A stretch of 48,410 nt of DNA from Thiomicrorhabdus marina (GTDB lineage Bacteria > Pseudomonadota > Gammaproteobacteria > Thiomicrospirales > Thiomicrospiraceae): NCBI RefSeq assembly GCF_017571465.1, contig NZ_JAGETV010000018.1, forward strand, positions 1 to 48,410, read 5' to 3'. The translations under genes and the position numbers were made by a program. Of the stretch, positions 27,213 to 35,529 are shown piece by piece; within the stretch, counting starts at the first letter, position 1; each line of letters starts with the position of its first letter. Below the pieces are notes generated by a model, which searched no databases, had not been told where the DNA came from, and was given only the letters and a program-made list of their open reading frames with translations.

Positions 27213-28307
27213 ATGTCAGGAAATACTTTAGGTCAAAATTTTCGCGTCACCACTTTTGGTGAGAGTCACGGTTTAGCGCTTGGTTGTATCGTAGATGGTT
27301 GTCCTCCGGGATTAGAGTTGTGCGAAGCGGATATTCAAGCCGAGTTGGATCGCCGTAAGCCTGGAACGTCTAAGCACTCGACTGCGCGTCGCGAAGACGA
27401 CGAAGTACAAATCCTATCCGGTGTGTTTGAAGGCAAAACCACCGGTACGCCAATCGGCATGATTATTCACAATAAAGACCAGCGTTCAAAAGACTATTCA
27501 AAAGTCGCGGAGACTTTCCGTCCGGCGCACGCAGATTACACTTACACGCAAAAATACGGTTTTCGTGATTACCGTGGTGGCGGTCGTTCTTCGGCGCGCG
27601 AAACTGCAATGCGCGTCGCTGCCGGTGCAATTGCTAAGAAATACCTAAAAGAGCGTTTGGGTGTCGAAGTAAAAGGTTACCTTTCTCAACTTGGGCCGAT
27701 TAAGGTCGAAAATGTGACTTGGCCGTTTGATAACGACAATATCTACTTCTGCCCGGATGAACAGAAATCGGAAGAAATTCGTCAATACATGGATGATTTG
27801 CTGAAGAAAAAAGATTCGGTCGGTGCCAAGATTTCGATTATCGCGAAAAATGTTCCGGTTGGCTTAGGCGAACCGATTTTCGATCGTTTGGATGCGGATT
27901 TGGCGCATGCGTTAATGAGCATCAATGCGGTGAAAGGCGTAGAAATTGGTGACGGTTTTGAAGTGGCAGGGCAGTTGGGGACTGAACACCGTGATGAAAT
28001 GACCTCGGAAGGTTTCCAGTCAAACCACGCCGGCGGTATTTTGGGCGGTATCTCAACCGGTCAAGAAATTGTGGCGCACATCGCACTGAAGCCGACTTCA
28101 TCGATTATGACTCCGGGTCGTTCAATCAACACTTCTGGTGAAGATATTGAGATGGTCACCAAAGGTCGCCACGACCCTTGTGTGGGGATTCGTGCCACGC
28201 CAATCGCTGAAGCGCAAATGGCGATTGTATTGCTAGATCACTTTATGCGTAATCGAGCGCAGAATGGGGATGTGGTGCCGCCAATCACGGACTTAGCTAG
28301 CTTGTAG
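27213..28307 (+). CDS. aroC: Chorismate synthase
   Basis: 364 aa (361 in E. coli). N-terminal [31 protein letters not shown], the FMN/substrate signature [20 protein letters not shown] and a C-terminal [18 protein letters not shown]. Makes chorismate from EPSP at the end of the shikimate pathway, using reduced FMN. A family A palindromic repeat follows directly. Confidence 0.97.
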   Translation: MSGNTLGQNFRVTTFGESHGLALGCIVDGCPPGLELCEADIQAELDRRKPGTSKHSTARREDDEVQILSGVFEGKTTGTPIGMIIHNKDQRSKDYSKVAETFRPAHADYTYTQKYGFRDYRGGGRSSARETAMRVAAGAIAKKYLKERLGVEVKGYLSQLGPIKVENVTWPFDNDNIYFCPDEQKSEEIRQYMDDLLKKKDSVGAKISIIAKNVPVGLGEPIFDRLDADLAHALMSINAVKGVEIGDGFEVAGQLGTEHRDEMTSEGFQSNHAGGILGGISTGQEIVAHIALKPTSSIMTPGRSINTSGEDIEMVTKGRHDPCVGIRATPIAEAQMAIVLLDHFMRNRAQNGDVVPPITDLASL

Positions 28308-28313
28308 AAGTCT

Positions 28314-28395
28314 AAAAGTTGTTATTTCGTTGTTGCGTAATCGCTCGTTTACAAAAGTAAACGTCGCTCAAAGCGCCTAGAAATACCTAACTTTT
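28314..28395. repeat. Palindromic repeat, family A
   Basis: Arms AAAAGTTGTTATTTC (28314-28328) and GAAATACCTAACTTTT (28380-28395), with central hairpin GTTTAC-AAAA-GTAAAC (28347-28362). It carries the family core CGTTGTTGC...CTCG...CGTCGCTC...GCGCCTAG, the reverse complement of the hallmarks in the copies at the window ends. It follows aroC directly. Confidence 0.75.
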
Positions 28396-28423
28396 ATCTC
28401 GTTCTTGTTTTATCGGTATAAGG

Positions 28424-28457
28424 AAAACGCTGTAAGATTTTCTTGCGGCGTTTTTTA
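28424..28457 (+). terminator. Probable terminator after aroC and the repeat
   Basis: AAAACGC and GCGTTTT form a short stem with a large loop, followed by TTAATT. It lies after the palindromic repeat and before the MFS gene. Weak as a terminator because of loop size. Confidence 0.45.
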
Positions 28458-28470
28458 ATTTCTGAAAGCA

Positions 28471-29637
28471 GTGAATCATAATATGCAAAATTTGAGTTCT
28501 AAAGATAGATGTCAGTGCTGGCCTTTGTCGGTTCATTACTTTTTGTATTTTTCCTTACTTGGGACGATTCTGCCGTATTTGGCGCTCTATCTTAGTTCAC
28601 TGAGTTTTTCGCCGGTGGAGATCGGTCAGTTGATGGCGGTGTTGATGCTGACCAAAGTCATAGCGCCAAATATTTGGGGAGTTTTTTCCGACCGCAGTGG
28701 CCGACCGATTCACTGGGTACGACTGGCGACCTTTCTGGCAATGCTGTTTGCTGCCGGTTTGGTGCTGTTCGATCGTTTCTGGTTAATCTTATTGACTTTA
28801 CTGCTGTTTAGCTTTTTCTGGCATGCCTCCTTGCCGCAATTTGAGTCTTATACTTTTCGTAAGTTAGCGGCCGAAAAGCATCGTTACGGACAGATTCGTT
28901 TATGGGGTTCACTCGGTTTTATCGGCGCGGTGCTTGTGCTCGGTTGGCTGTTCGAGTTATACAGTATCGCATTGTTTCCGGTGGTGATGAGTGTGCTGTT
29001 GTTGTTTGTATGGGGCAGTACTTTTCTGGTTAAAGACCAGAAATTCGTCGAGCAAGAACATTTCAGTAGCGAGAATTTCCTACAAATTATCCGCCGACCG
29101 GAAGTCTTAGCGTTACTCGTTGTCAGTTTTTTGGTTCAGCTTTCGCATGGCGTCTACTACAGCTTTTTCACTATCCAGATGATTGATCAGGGTGTTAGTA
29201 AAACCTTAACTGCTTGGCTTTGGGCTCTGGGGGTGGTAGCCGAAATTGCTGTTTTCTGGTGGATGGCGAGCTTGTTTAAACAGTTTAGTATTCGTAATTT
29301 AATTCTTATAGCGATTGCTTTAACGGTTTTACGTTGGACGATTACTGGGCAATTAGATCAATATCTTGGCTGGATTCTATTTGCGCAGTTGCTGCATGCC
29401 GCCAGTTTCGGTCTGTTTCATGCCTCGGCAATTCATTTAATTGACCGTTATTTTACCGGTGCTCACCACGGTAAGGGACAAGCACTATTTGCTGCATCCA
29501 GTCATGGCCTTGGTGGGGCAGTTGGTATGTTTATCGCCGGTTATGCGTGGCAGGCAGGAGGCGCGGAATTGAGTTATGCGATGACAGCGCTGTTCGCTTT
29601 ATTTGCCTTATTAATTGCATGGCGCTGGGTCAAATAA
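28471..29637 (+). CDS. MFS transporter, HcaT/MFS_1_like family
   Basis: 388 aa from GTG 28471; the ATG at 28483 is an alternative. Twelve membrane helices. GVFSDRSGRPIHWVRLAT is the A-like motif between helices 2 and 3, and HRYGQIRLWGSLGFIGAVLVLG is the signature of the 3-phenylpropionate permease (HcaT) / nucleoside-symporter-like branch. A proton-driven inner-membrane transporter; substrate not deducible, and no catabolic genes are nearby. Confidence 0.85.
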   Translation: MNHNMQNLSSKDRCQCWPLSVHYFLYFSLLGTILPYLALYLSSLSFSPVEIGQLMAVLMLTKVIAPNIWGVFSDRSGRPIHWVRLATFLAMLFAAGLVLFDRFWLILLTLLLFSFFWHASLPQFESYTFRKLAAEKHRYGQIRLWGSLGFIGAVLVLGWLFELYSIALFPVVMSVLLLFVWGSTFLVKDQKFVEQEHFSSENFLQIIRRPEVLALLVVSFLVQLSHGVYYSFFTIQMIDQGVSKTLTAWLWALGVVAEIAVFWWMASLFKQFSIRNLILIAIALTVLRWTITGQLDQYLGWILFAQLLHAASFGLFHASAIHLIDRYFTGAHHGKGQALFAASSHGLGGAVGMFIAGYAWQAGGAELSYAMTALFALFALLIAWRWVK

Positions 29638-29712
29638 TCGAAAATTAACCGCGCTTGGTTTTCATTGATACAATATCGCCACTTTCAAAAAATGAATTAA
29701 TGGAGTCAACAT

Positions 29713-30108
29713 ATGCGTCTACTTCACACTATGCTTCGTGTCGGTAACCTAGAACGTTCAATTGAGTTTTATACCAAAGTGTTAGGTATGGAACTGCTGC
29801 GTCAAAAAGACTATCCGAAGGGCGAATTCACCCTAGCGTTTCTTGGTTATGGCAATGAAGAAGAAAACACCGTGCTAGAACTTACTTACAACTGGGGCGT
29901 GGAATCTTACGACCTTGGCGGCGGTTACGGCCACATTGCGATTGAAGTGCCGGACGTTTATAAAGCGGCTGACGATGTAAAAGCTATGGGTGGCAAAATC
30001 CTCCGTGAAGCCGGGCCAATGAATGCCGGCTCAACCATTATCGCCTTTGTTGAAGACCCGGATGGCTACCAAATTGAATTTATCGGTGCGGATCACGTTC
30101 GTACCTAA
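29713..30108 (+). CDS. gloA: Lactoylglutathione lyase (glyoxalase I)
   Basis: 131 aa (135 in E. coli). Two betaalphabetabetabeta repeats with metal ligands at His5 ([15 protein letters not shown]), Glu ([11 protein letters not shown]), His (GYGHIAIEV) and Glu ([10 protein letters not shown]). Converts the methylglyoxal-glutathione hemithioacetal to lactoylglutathione; short enzymes of this type are Ni-dependent. GGAG-type ribosome site. ppnP follows 29 nt later, probably in the same transcript. Confidence 0.95.
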   Translation: MRLLHTMLRVGNLERSIEFYTKVLGMELLRQKDYPKGEFTLAFLGYGNEEENTVLELTYNWGVESYDLGGGYGHIAIEVPDVYKAADDVKAMGGKILREAGPMNAGSTIIAFVEDPDGYQIEFIGADHVRT

Positions 30109-30137
30109 TTTTTAAAATTTAAGACTGAGGAATAAAA

Positions 30138-30455
30138 ATGTCTGAATTTAATAACGTAACAATTGTGCGTGAAGCTAACGTTTATTTTGACGGCGCAGTA
30201 ACCAGCCGCAAAGTGGTTTTTGCAGACGGTTCATATAAAACACTAGGGATTATGATGCCGGGTGATTACGAGTTTGGCACCGAAGCCGCAGAAATCATGG
30301 AAATGATGGCAGGCGAAGTTGAAGTGCTTCTACCAGGCGAAACTGAGTGGAAAGCAATTCCAGCCGGAGAAAGCTTTGAAGTACCAGCCAACTCAAAGTT
30401 TGGCATTAAAGTCAAAACCATCGCCGACTACTGCTGTACTTATATTACTGAATAA
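30138..30455 (+). CDS. ppnP: Pyrimidine/purine nucleoside phosphorylase
   Basis: 105 aa cupin of the YaiE/PpnP family (DUF1255). [20 protein letters not shown], a [20 protein letters not shown] core and [18 protein letters not shown]. The family phosphorolyses several nucleosides to base and ribose-1-phosphate. Preceded by gloA and followed by a terminator that separates it from the CRISPR locus. Confidence 0.93.
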   Translation: MSEFNNVTIVREANVYFDGAVTSRKVVFADGSYKTLGIMMPGDYEFGTEAAEIMEMMAGEVEVLLPGETEWKAIPAGESFEVPANSKFGIKVKTIADYCCTYITE

Positions 30456-30481
30456 ATTTTAACAGTAATTTGTCATTGTAA

Positions 30482-30511
30482 AGGCCAAGCTAAATGCTTG
30501 GCTTTTTTTAT
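30482..30511 (+). terminator. Intrinsic terminator after ppnP
   Basis: GCCAAGC and GCTTGGC form a perfect stem around a 5-base loop, followed by seven T residues. It separates the housekeeping genes from the CRISPR-Cas locus. Confidence 0.9.
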
Positions 30512-30537
30512 GTCTAGAGAAAAGATTTTTGACAATT

Positions 30538-30565
30538 TTGACATTGAAAAAAGTATTTTTAGAAA
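30538..30565 (+). promoter_or_regulatory. Candidate cas operon promoter
   Basis: A perfect -35 TTGACA (30538-30543), a 16-bp spacer and a -10 TAGAAA (30560-30565). A second TTGACA lies at 30529-30534. It points toward cas9. Transcription from here would give cas9 a leader of about 180 nt that runs antisense through the whole tracrRNA gene. Confidence 0.45.
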
Positions 30566-30621
30566 TAGAATGGTGGTTAATTTGATGTTTAGTGAAAATC
30601 TGTTTTTGTGGAGAAAGGGGA

Positions 30622-30730
30622 AATAAAAAAGCCCCCACTGGGAGGGCTTGGGACGCATGGAAGCGTTGCCTACGAAATATCAATTTCTTGGTATGAAAAG
30701 CTAAATCATAGACCTTAGTCGGTTACTAAT
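30622..30730 (-). ncRNA. tracrRNA of the type II-C system
   Basis: The minus strand begins with an anti-repeat: 30709-30726 is an 18-nt perfect match to the CRISPR repeat (segment TAGACCTTAGTCGGTTAC in repeat orientation), so the transcript pairs with crRNA. After an internal bulge, UCAUACC (30690-30696) can pair with the repeat's first seven bases GUUGUGA (six of seven, one G-U). Then come hairpin GAAAT-TGAT-ATTTC (30674-30687, nexus-like), hairpin ACGC-TTCCAT-GCGT (30653-30666) and an intrinsic terminator AAGCCC.../...GGGCTT with TTTTTT (30624-30649). This order is that of type II tracrRNAs. Confidence 0.9.
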
Positions 30731-30736
30731 GTGAAG

Positions 30737-30765
30737 ATATTAACAGGATAACTTATGACAAACAA
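30737..30765 (-). promoter_or_regulatory. Candidate tracrRNA promoter
   Basis: On the minus strand TTGTTT (30760-30765) and TAATAT (30737-30742) are 17 bp apart. Start would fall near 30730, exactly where the anti-repeat begins. The -35 box lies inside cas9 codons 2-4, so this promoter and the cas9 translation start share DNA. Confidence 0.55.
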
Positions 30766-33700
30766 CACCATTCTTGGCTTAGACCTTGGTACAAACTCTA
30801 TTGGTTGGGCACTCTATCATGCTGATATAGACTCCCAAATTACAGGGTTTATTGATTCAGGAGTTCGGATTTTTCCGATGTCAGTTGAAGACAAAACGAA
30901 AAATTCGAAAAATGCAGCACGAAGAAGTAAGCGATTAGCCCGACGAGTTATCCAACGCAGAGCTAAACGAAAGCAAAGAATGCTTAATTTTTTAATGAGC
31001 TTAGACTTCCTCCCCCAAACCCTTATCAATGAATTACAACCAGAAATTATCCTAAATGACTTAGGTGACCCATACGCACTAAGAGCCAAGGCGTTAGACC
31101 ATCCTCTAACCTCACATCAATTGGGCAGAGTTTTACTACACCTTGTACAAAGACGAGGGTTTCAATCCAATCGCAAAACACTGTTTGGCGATATGATTGA
31201 TGATCCTGATTTAATGGAAGTCGTCAGTCAAGAAGCAGAAGTCGAGGCATTAGATAAAGAAGAAGGTGATTATTTACAATCCATTGCCGAATTACGGCAG
31301 CAGATTGAACAATCGGGGGCGAGAAGCCTAGGTGAGTATTTATCTCAAATCCCTAATCAAGAACCCAAGCGCAACCGAGACCACCTAAACACACCGCTTC
31401 GCACTGACCGTCAAATGTATAAAGACGAATTTTGGCAAATCATCAATACGCAAAAAATTCATCACCCTATTTTAGAAGCACAAGCCGAAGCGTTATATAA
31501 AATCATCTTTTTTCAACGCCCTTTAAAATTGCAGAGTGATCGAGTCGGCAAATGTTCGCTTGAACCTAACTCAAAGCGCGCCCGCTGTGCATGGCGTGAT
31601 TATCAAGAATTTCGCTATCTGCAAGATATTAATAATTTTCAGACTTTCAACAGCTATGAAGGTGAATGGCGAAAATTGCGAGATGATGAAAGAGAAAAAC
31701 TTGTCGAACTCTTTGAGAATAATGCACACCCAACTTTAACACAAATCAAAAAAACGCTTGGGTTAAGCCGTAATGATAAATTCAATTATGACCGAGCTGA
31801 TAATAAGAAATTTAAAGGTAATTTGACAAAAATTGAAATCGAGTCAGCCTTTCCTGAATGGCGCACTTTATCTAGTGAACAACAAAGCCAACTTGAAGAA
31901 GACGTGATTACCTTTAACAGCAAAAAGGCTCTAAAAAAACGCTTAATCAATCACTGGAATCTAACTCCAGAACAAGCTGTTAAACTTGCTTTAGTCGAAT
32001 TTGAACCTGAGCACAGCGACCTCTCTTTAAAGGCTATTAGAAAGTTGTTGCCATGTTTACGCCAAGGGATGATGTACTCCGAAGCTAGACAAAAAGCAGG
32101 CTATAGCTATAAACCAGAAGAAAAACAAATATTTGAAACTTTACCTATAGCTCCTACACTTGCCAATCCAATTGTAAACCGCGCTCTTTCAGAGCTAAGA
32201 CGAGTTGTCAATGCGATTATTAAACAACACGGCAAGCCGACTTCGATTCGTTTAGAAATGGCACGCGATTTGGAAATGAACACCAAGCGCTATAAAGCCT
32301 TTAATAAACAACAAGCAGACAACACCAAACAAAACGATGAAGCCTCTCAACAGTTCCAAGCAATACGAGAAAAAAACGCGCATCTTGGGCTAAGTAAATA
32401 CCCAAGTCGTGATGACAAAATTCGTTATCGCCTGTGGCTCGAACAAGGCAAAGTTTGTGCCTATTCGCAAAAACCGATTAGCCAAACGCAACTGTTTTCC
32501 GCAGAAACCGAAGTTGACCACATTGTCCCTTATTCAAAATCTTTAAATGATTCTTATATGAATAAGGTGATTTGCTTTGCCCATCAAAATCAATTCAAAG
32601 GTCAAAGAACCCCGATTGAAGCCTTTGCTCAAAACCCAGAGCAATGGGAACAAATTGAGCAATTTGTCGCTAAACACTACGACAAACGATTACTGTCTAA
32701 ACAGCAAGCGTTTTACAAAAAATCTGACGATGATGTCAGTGAAATGATTAACTCACAACTTAATGACACACGCTATATCTCACGGGAAGCTCTGCATTAT
32801 TTAAAACTTTTAGGAAGTGATGTCACAACCGTTAAAGGACAAATTACCGCTTGGCTAAGACATATCTGGGGGCTTAACCGCTTATTGAATAAAGATGACT
32901 CGACAGATAAAAATCGTGCTGACCATCGCCATCATTTGATTGACGCTACGGTGATTGCCTGTATTGACCGTCGTTTTTATAACACGCTAATAAAACTTGC
33001 TAAAGAACTTGAACGCACACCCGGAAAGCTAAGAGTTAAAGATTTGCATTTTGAGCCTGTATTTGAGGAGTTCGTTGAAAAGTTGCAAAGCCAACTTGAT
33101 AGAGTCATTGTTTCTCACACGCCACAACGAAAACTCAGTGGAGCTTTGCATGAAGACACTGGATTAGGATTTAGAGAAGGTTTAGGGACAATCTCGCGTT
33201 TGAATGTCAGTTCACTAAAATCCGAACTTTCAAAGAAATTAACCAAAACAACAAACAATGAGGCTAAACAAAAAGTTCTGGACAAGGCTCTTAATGCCAT
33301 TATTGACGATAGTGTTCGCGAGCAAGTCGCGCAATTTTTATTAAGCGAGAGTGATCAGCCTTGGCCATTGCACAAAGATGGTAAAACGCCAATAAAACGT
33401 GTGCGAGTTGTGAAAAGCAAAACAGTGACAAAACTAGCAAAACTGACAGATGAAAAAGTCGGTATTCGCAACCTCGCCGGTGAAATCTTTAAATGGCATA
33501 GCTATGGCAACACCCACTGTTTATTAGTGATTCAACCTCAAGACAAAGAGGCCTTCGCCCATCAAATTACGGTTTATGAAGCCGCCCAAAAACTCTCTAA
33601 GGGGCAAAATTTAATGGAAGGTTATGACATCCCAGAAAATGCCCGTCACTTTTTTCTTTACAAAAATGACACCGTTCAACTCATGATTAATGACCAGTCA

Positions 33701-33886
33701 AAATTATTTCTTGTTACCAAGTTTGGTCAGCTATCCCAAGGAAAACAACCAAGACCAAACATTCAACCATTGAACAATGGACTGCCTATAAAAGATGAAG
33801 ATATTTCTGATTCGATAAAAAATCTAGTCAATAAATATCAAATTCAACCGATAAAGGTTAATGCTATAGGCCAAAAGATGGAATAA
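30755..33886 (+). CDS. cas9: CRISPR-associated endonuclease Cas9, type II-C
   Basis: 1043 aa, compact like Neisseria Cas9 (1082 aa). RuvC-I GLDLGTNSIGWAL with Asp10; Arg-rich bridge helix AARRSKRLARRVIQRRAKRK (about 50-70); REC lobe; RuvC-II with IRLEMARDL (Glu about 505); HNH nuclease VDHIVPYS with Asp588-His589; RuvC-III ADHRHHLIDATV with His727 and Asp730; C-terminal PAM-interacting region. All catalytic residues are present, so both strands of a target should be cut. AGGATA ribosome site before ATG. Followed by cas1 after 4 bp, with no cas4 or csn2, which defines subtype II-C. Codon use looks more AT-rich than the neighbours. Confidence 0.97.
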   Translation: MTNNTILGLDLGTNSIGWALYHADIDSQITGFIDSGVRIFPMSVEDKTKNSKNAARRSKRLARRVIQRRAKRKQRMLNFLMSLDFLPQTLINELQPEIILNDLGDPYALRAKALDHPLTSHQLGRVLLHLVQRRGFQSNRKTLFGDMIDDPDLMEVVSQEAEVEALDKEEGDYLQSIAELRQQIEQSGARSLGEYLSQIPNQEPKRNRDHLNTPLRTDRQMYKDEFWQIINTQKIHHPILEAQAEALYKIIFFQRPLKLQSDRVGKCSLEPNSKRARCAWRDYQEFRYLQDINNFQTFNSYEGEWRKLRDDEREKLVELFENNAHPTLTQIKKTLGLSRNDKFNYDRADNKKFKGNLTKIEIESAFPEWRTLSSEQQSQLEEDVITFNSKKALKKRLINHWNLTPEQAVKLALVEFEPEHSDLSLKAIRKLLPCLRQGMMYSEARQKAGYSYKPEEKQIFETLPIAPTLANPIVNRALSELRRVVNAIIKQHGKPTSIRLEMARDLEMNTKRYKAFNKQQADNTKQNDEASQQFQAIREKNAHLGLSKYPSRDDKIRYRLWLEQGKVCAYSQKPISQTQLFSAETEVDHIVPYSKSLNDSYMNKVICFAHQNQFKGQRTPIEAFAQNPEQWEQIEQFVAKHYDKRLLSKQQAFYKKSDDDVSEMINSQLNDTRYISREALHYLKLLGSDVTTVKGQITAWLRHIWGLNRLLNKDDSTDKNRADHRHHLIDATVIACIDRRFYNTLIKLAKELERTPGKLRVKDLHFEPVFEEFVEKLQSQLDRVIVSHTPQRKLSGALHEDTGLGFREGLGTISRLNVSSLKSELSKKLTKTTNNEAKQKVLDKALNAIIDDSVREQVAQFLLSESDQPWPLHKDGKTPIKRVRVVKSKTVTKLAKLTDEKVGIRNLAGEIFKWHSYGNTHCLLVIQPQDKEAFAHQITVYEAAQKLSKGQNLMEGYDIPENARHFFLYKNDTVQLMINDQSKLFLVTKFGQLSQGKQPRPNIQPLNNGLPIKDEDISDSIKNLVNKYQIQPIKVNAIGQKME

Positions 33887-33890
33887 ACAG

Positions 33891-34784
33891 ATGATAAAGC
33901 GCACACTTGAAATCAGTAACCCTGTCTATCTCAAAGCTCGCAAACAGCAGTTAGTCATTGAAAAAGAGCAGGAGGTCGTTGCAAGTGTGCCTTTTGACGA
34001 TTTGGGAATATTGTTACTCGCTCATCCTCAAATTGTACTAACTCAAGCAGTTATAACAGCGTGCCATGATGTCAATGCGGTCATTATTCACTGCTCAAGT
34101 AAATACCTCCCGATTAGTCTTACTCAATCTATTGCTTCTCATAGCTTACATGCCAAAACACTTCGAGAGCAAATTGCACTTTCAACGGTTCGACAGAAAC
34201 AGCTCTGGCAACAAATCGTAATCGAGAAAATTCATCAACAGCTACATACCCTTTCATTGTTTGGAAAAAATCATCCTGAAATTGAACGCTTAGCCAAAAA
34301 CGTTCACAGTGGCGATAAACACAACTACGAAGCTCAAGCCGCGCAAAAATACTGGCCAACCCTAATGGGTGCTAACTTTCATCGCGACTTTGAAGAGTCT
34401 GGAATCAACCAGCTTCTTAACTATGGTTATGCCATTATTCGAGCCGCGGTAGCAAGAGCAATTGTAAAAACGGGATTTCACCCATCTTTAGGTCTAAACC
34501 ATCACAATCAATATAACGGTTTCTGCCTAGCCGATGACTTAATGGAGCCCTTTCGACCATGGATAGATGAAATTACATTAAACCAAGAATCTTATAATCT
34601 TAATCAGGAAACGAAAGCTAGCTACCTTCAAATTTTAGCAAGTGATGTTTTATTTAAAGATCGTCAGATGCCATTTATGATCGCCCTAGATTATTTTGTC
34701 GCGCAGGTTAAGCAGTCTTATCAAGACAAAACTACTCAGCTTCAATTTCCACAACGGATACTTAAATCAGATGGAGGGAATTAA
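33891..34784 (+). CDS. cas1: CRISPR adaptation integrase Cas1
   Basis: 297 aa, type II Cas1 of usual length. Metal-site residues visible: Glu in HNYEAQAAQKYW, His in GLNHHNQYNGF and Asp/Glu in LADDLMEPFRPWID. N-terminal beta domain (about 1-85) and C-terminal helical integrase domain. With Cas2 it inserts new spacers. Sits 4 bp after cas9, and its stop shares one base with the cas2 start (TAATG). Confidence 0.97.
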   Translation: MIKRTLEISNPVYLKARKQQLVIEKEQEVVASVPFDDLGILLLAHPQIVLTQAVITACHDVNAVIIHCSSKYLPISLTQSIASHSLHAKTLREQIALSTVRQKQLWQQIVIEKIHQQLHTLSLFGKNHPEIERLAKNVHSGDKHNYEAQAAQKYWPTLMGANFHRDFEESGINQLLNYGYAIIRAAVARAIVKTGFHPSLGLNHHNQYNGFCLADDLMEPFRPWIDEITLNQESYNLNQETKASYLQILASDVLFKDRQMPFMIALDYFVAQVKQSYQDKTTQLQFPQRILKSDGGN

Positions 34785-35113
34785 TGGTTTTTGGAGGAAT
34801 GCATACGATGTGGGTGATTGTTTTATTTGATTTACCGACCGATGATCAGCTAGCAAGAAAACGCTACCGAGAGTTTCGTGAATGCCTGCTAACGGACGGG
34901 TTCAGCATGATGCAATACAGTGTTTACATGCGCCATTGTTCATCGGAAGAAAATGCTAAAATCCACTGCAAAAAAGTTAAAGACCACTTACCACCTGATG
35001 GTGAGGTACGGATTTTTAAAATTACTGACAAACAGTTTTCAAAAATTGAGGTCTATTTTGGTAAAAAACGTAAGCCAACAGAAAAAGCCCCAGAACAACT
35101 TATGTTTTTCTGA
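34784..35113 (+). CDS. cas2: CRISPR adaptation protein Cas2
   Basis: 109 aa from ATG 34784 (GGAGGG 5 nt upstream). ATG at 34808 (MWVIVLFDLPT), with GGAGG about 10 nt upstream, gives the more usual 101 aa and matches the family start. Ferredoxin fold: VIVLFDLPTDDQLARKRYRE, DGFSMMQYSVYMRHC and VRIFKITDKQFSKIEVYFG. Bridges two Cas1 dimers in spacer integration. Terminal gene of the cas operon, 50 bp from the array. Confidence 0.95.
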   Translation: MVFGGMHTMWVIVLFDLPTDDQLARKRYREFRECLLTDGFSMMQYSVYMRHCSSEENAKIHCKKVKDHLPPDGEVRIFKITDKQFSKIEVYFGKKRKPTEKAPEQLMFF

Positions 35114-35163
35114 AGCTTTAAAAGCGAAAATATCTAATACTTTCAGTAGATTAGCATTGGGTT

Positions 35164-35331
35164 AGTGTAACCGACTAAGGTCTAACCGCAAATCACAACT
35201 GCCGAGTGGGGTGGATATACATCTTTGTGAGTGTAACCGACTAAGGTCTAACCGCAAATCACAACCGGGATCGATGTCGTTTCGAGCACTTGCGAAGTGT
35301 AACCGACTAAGGTCTAACCGCAAATCACAAC
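35164..35331 (-). CRISPR. Type II-C CRISPR array: 3 repeats, 2 spacers
   Basis: Three identical 36-nt repeats at 35164-35199, 35230-35265 and 35296-35331, with two 30-nt spacers between. In crRNA orientation (minus strand, by the GTTGTGATTTGCGG start typical of type II and by the tracrRNA match) the repeat ends GTCGGTTACACT. The last bases TACACT resemble a -10 box, as in Neisseria, where each repeat carries its own promoter. The leader side would be above 35331. Neither spacer matches anything seen in this window. An open frame across the array is an artefact of the repeats. Confidence 0.97.
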
Positions 35332-35378
35332 TTCTTGAGTGAATGAATTGGATCAAATAACGTTGTTTTTGACTGAAT

Positions 35379-35507
35379 CTATCCCTTTTTATTCTGCACG
35401 TTTGCTTTGCGCTTTTTCCATTTAAAGTAAAAGTGCACTGCAAAGTGGGCGGCAACCAAAACGACCACTGCTACCATTCCAATGGTTCCAATATGTTCAA
35501 TCCACAT
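35379..35507 (-). CDS. Small single-helix membrane protein, 42 aa
   Basis: 42 aa, too short for a normal ORF cut-off. MWIEHIGTIG, then one membrane helix MVAVVVLVAAHFAVHFYF (residues 11-28), then a basic tail KWKKRKANVQNKKG. AAGGAAG lies 8 nt before the ATG, a strong ribosome site. N-out/C-in topology is predicted by the positive tail. It lies between the CRISPR array and the MITE-like element and is transcribed toward the array, so its message could run into the array. No family recognised; whether it belongs to the CRISPR system or is an independent small protein is unknown. Confidence 0.7.
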   Translation of the reverse strand: MWIEHIGTIGMVAVVVLVAAHFAVHFYFKWKKRKANVQNKKG

Positions 35508-35529
35508 AATTCTTCCTTAATGTTGTTAT

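Noticed and set aside
35162-35455. 97-aa open frame on the minus strand with an 11-residue unit (CDLRLDLSRLH) repeated three times
   Set aside because: The repeated unit is the translation of the CRISPR repeat; repeats plus spacers happen to lack stops.
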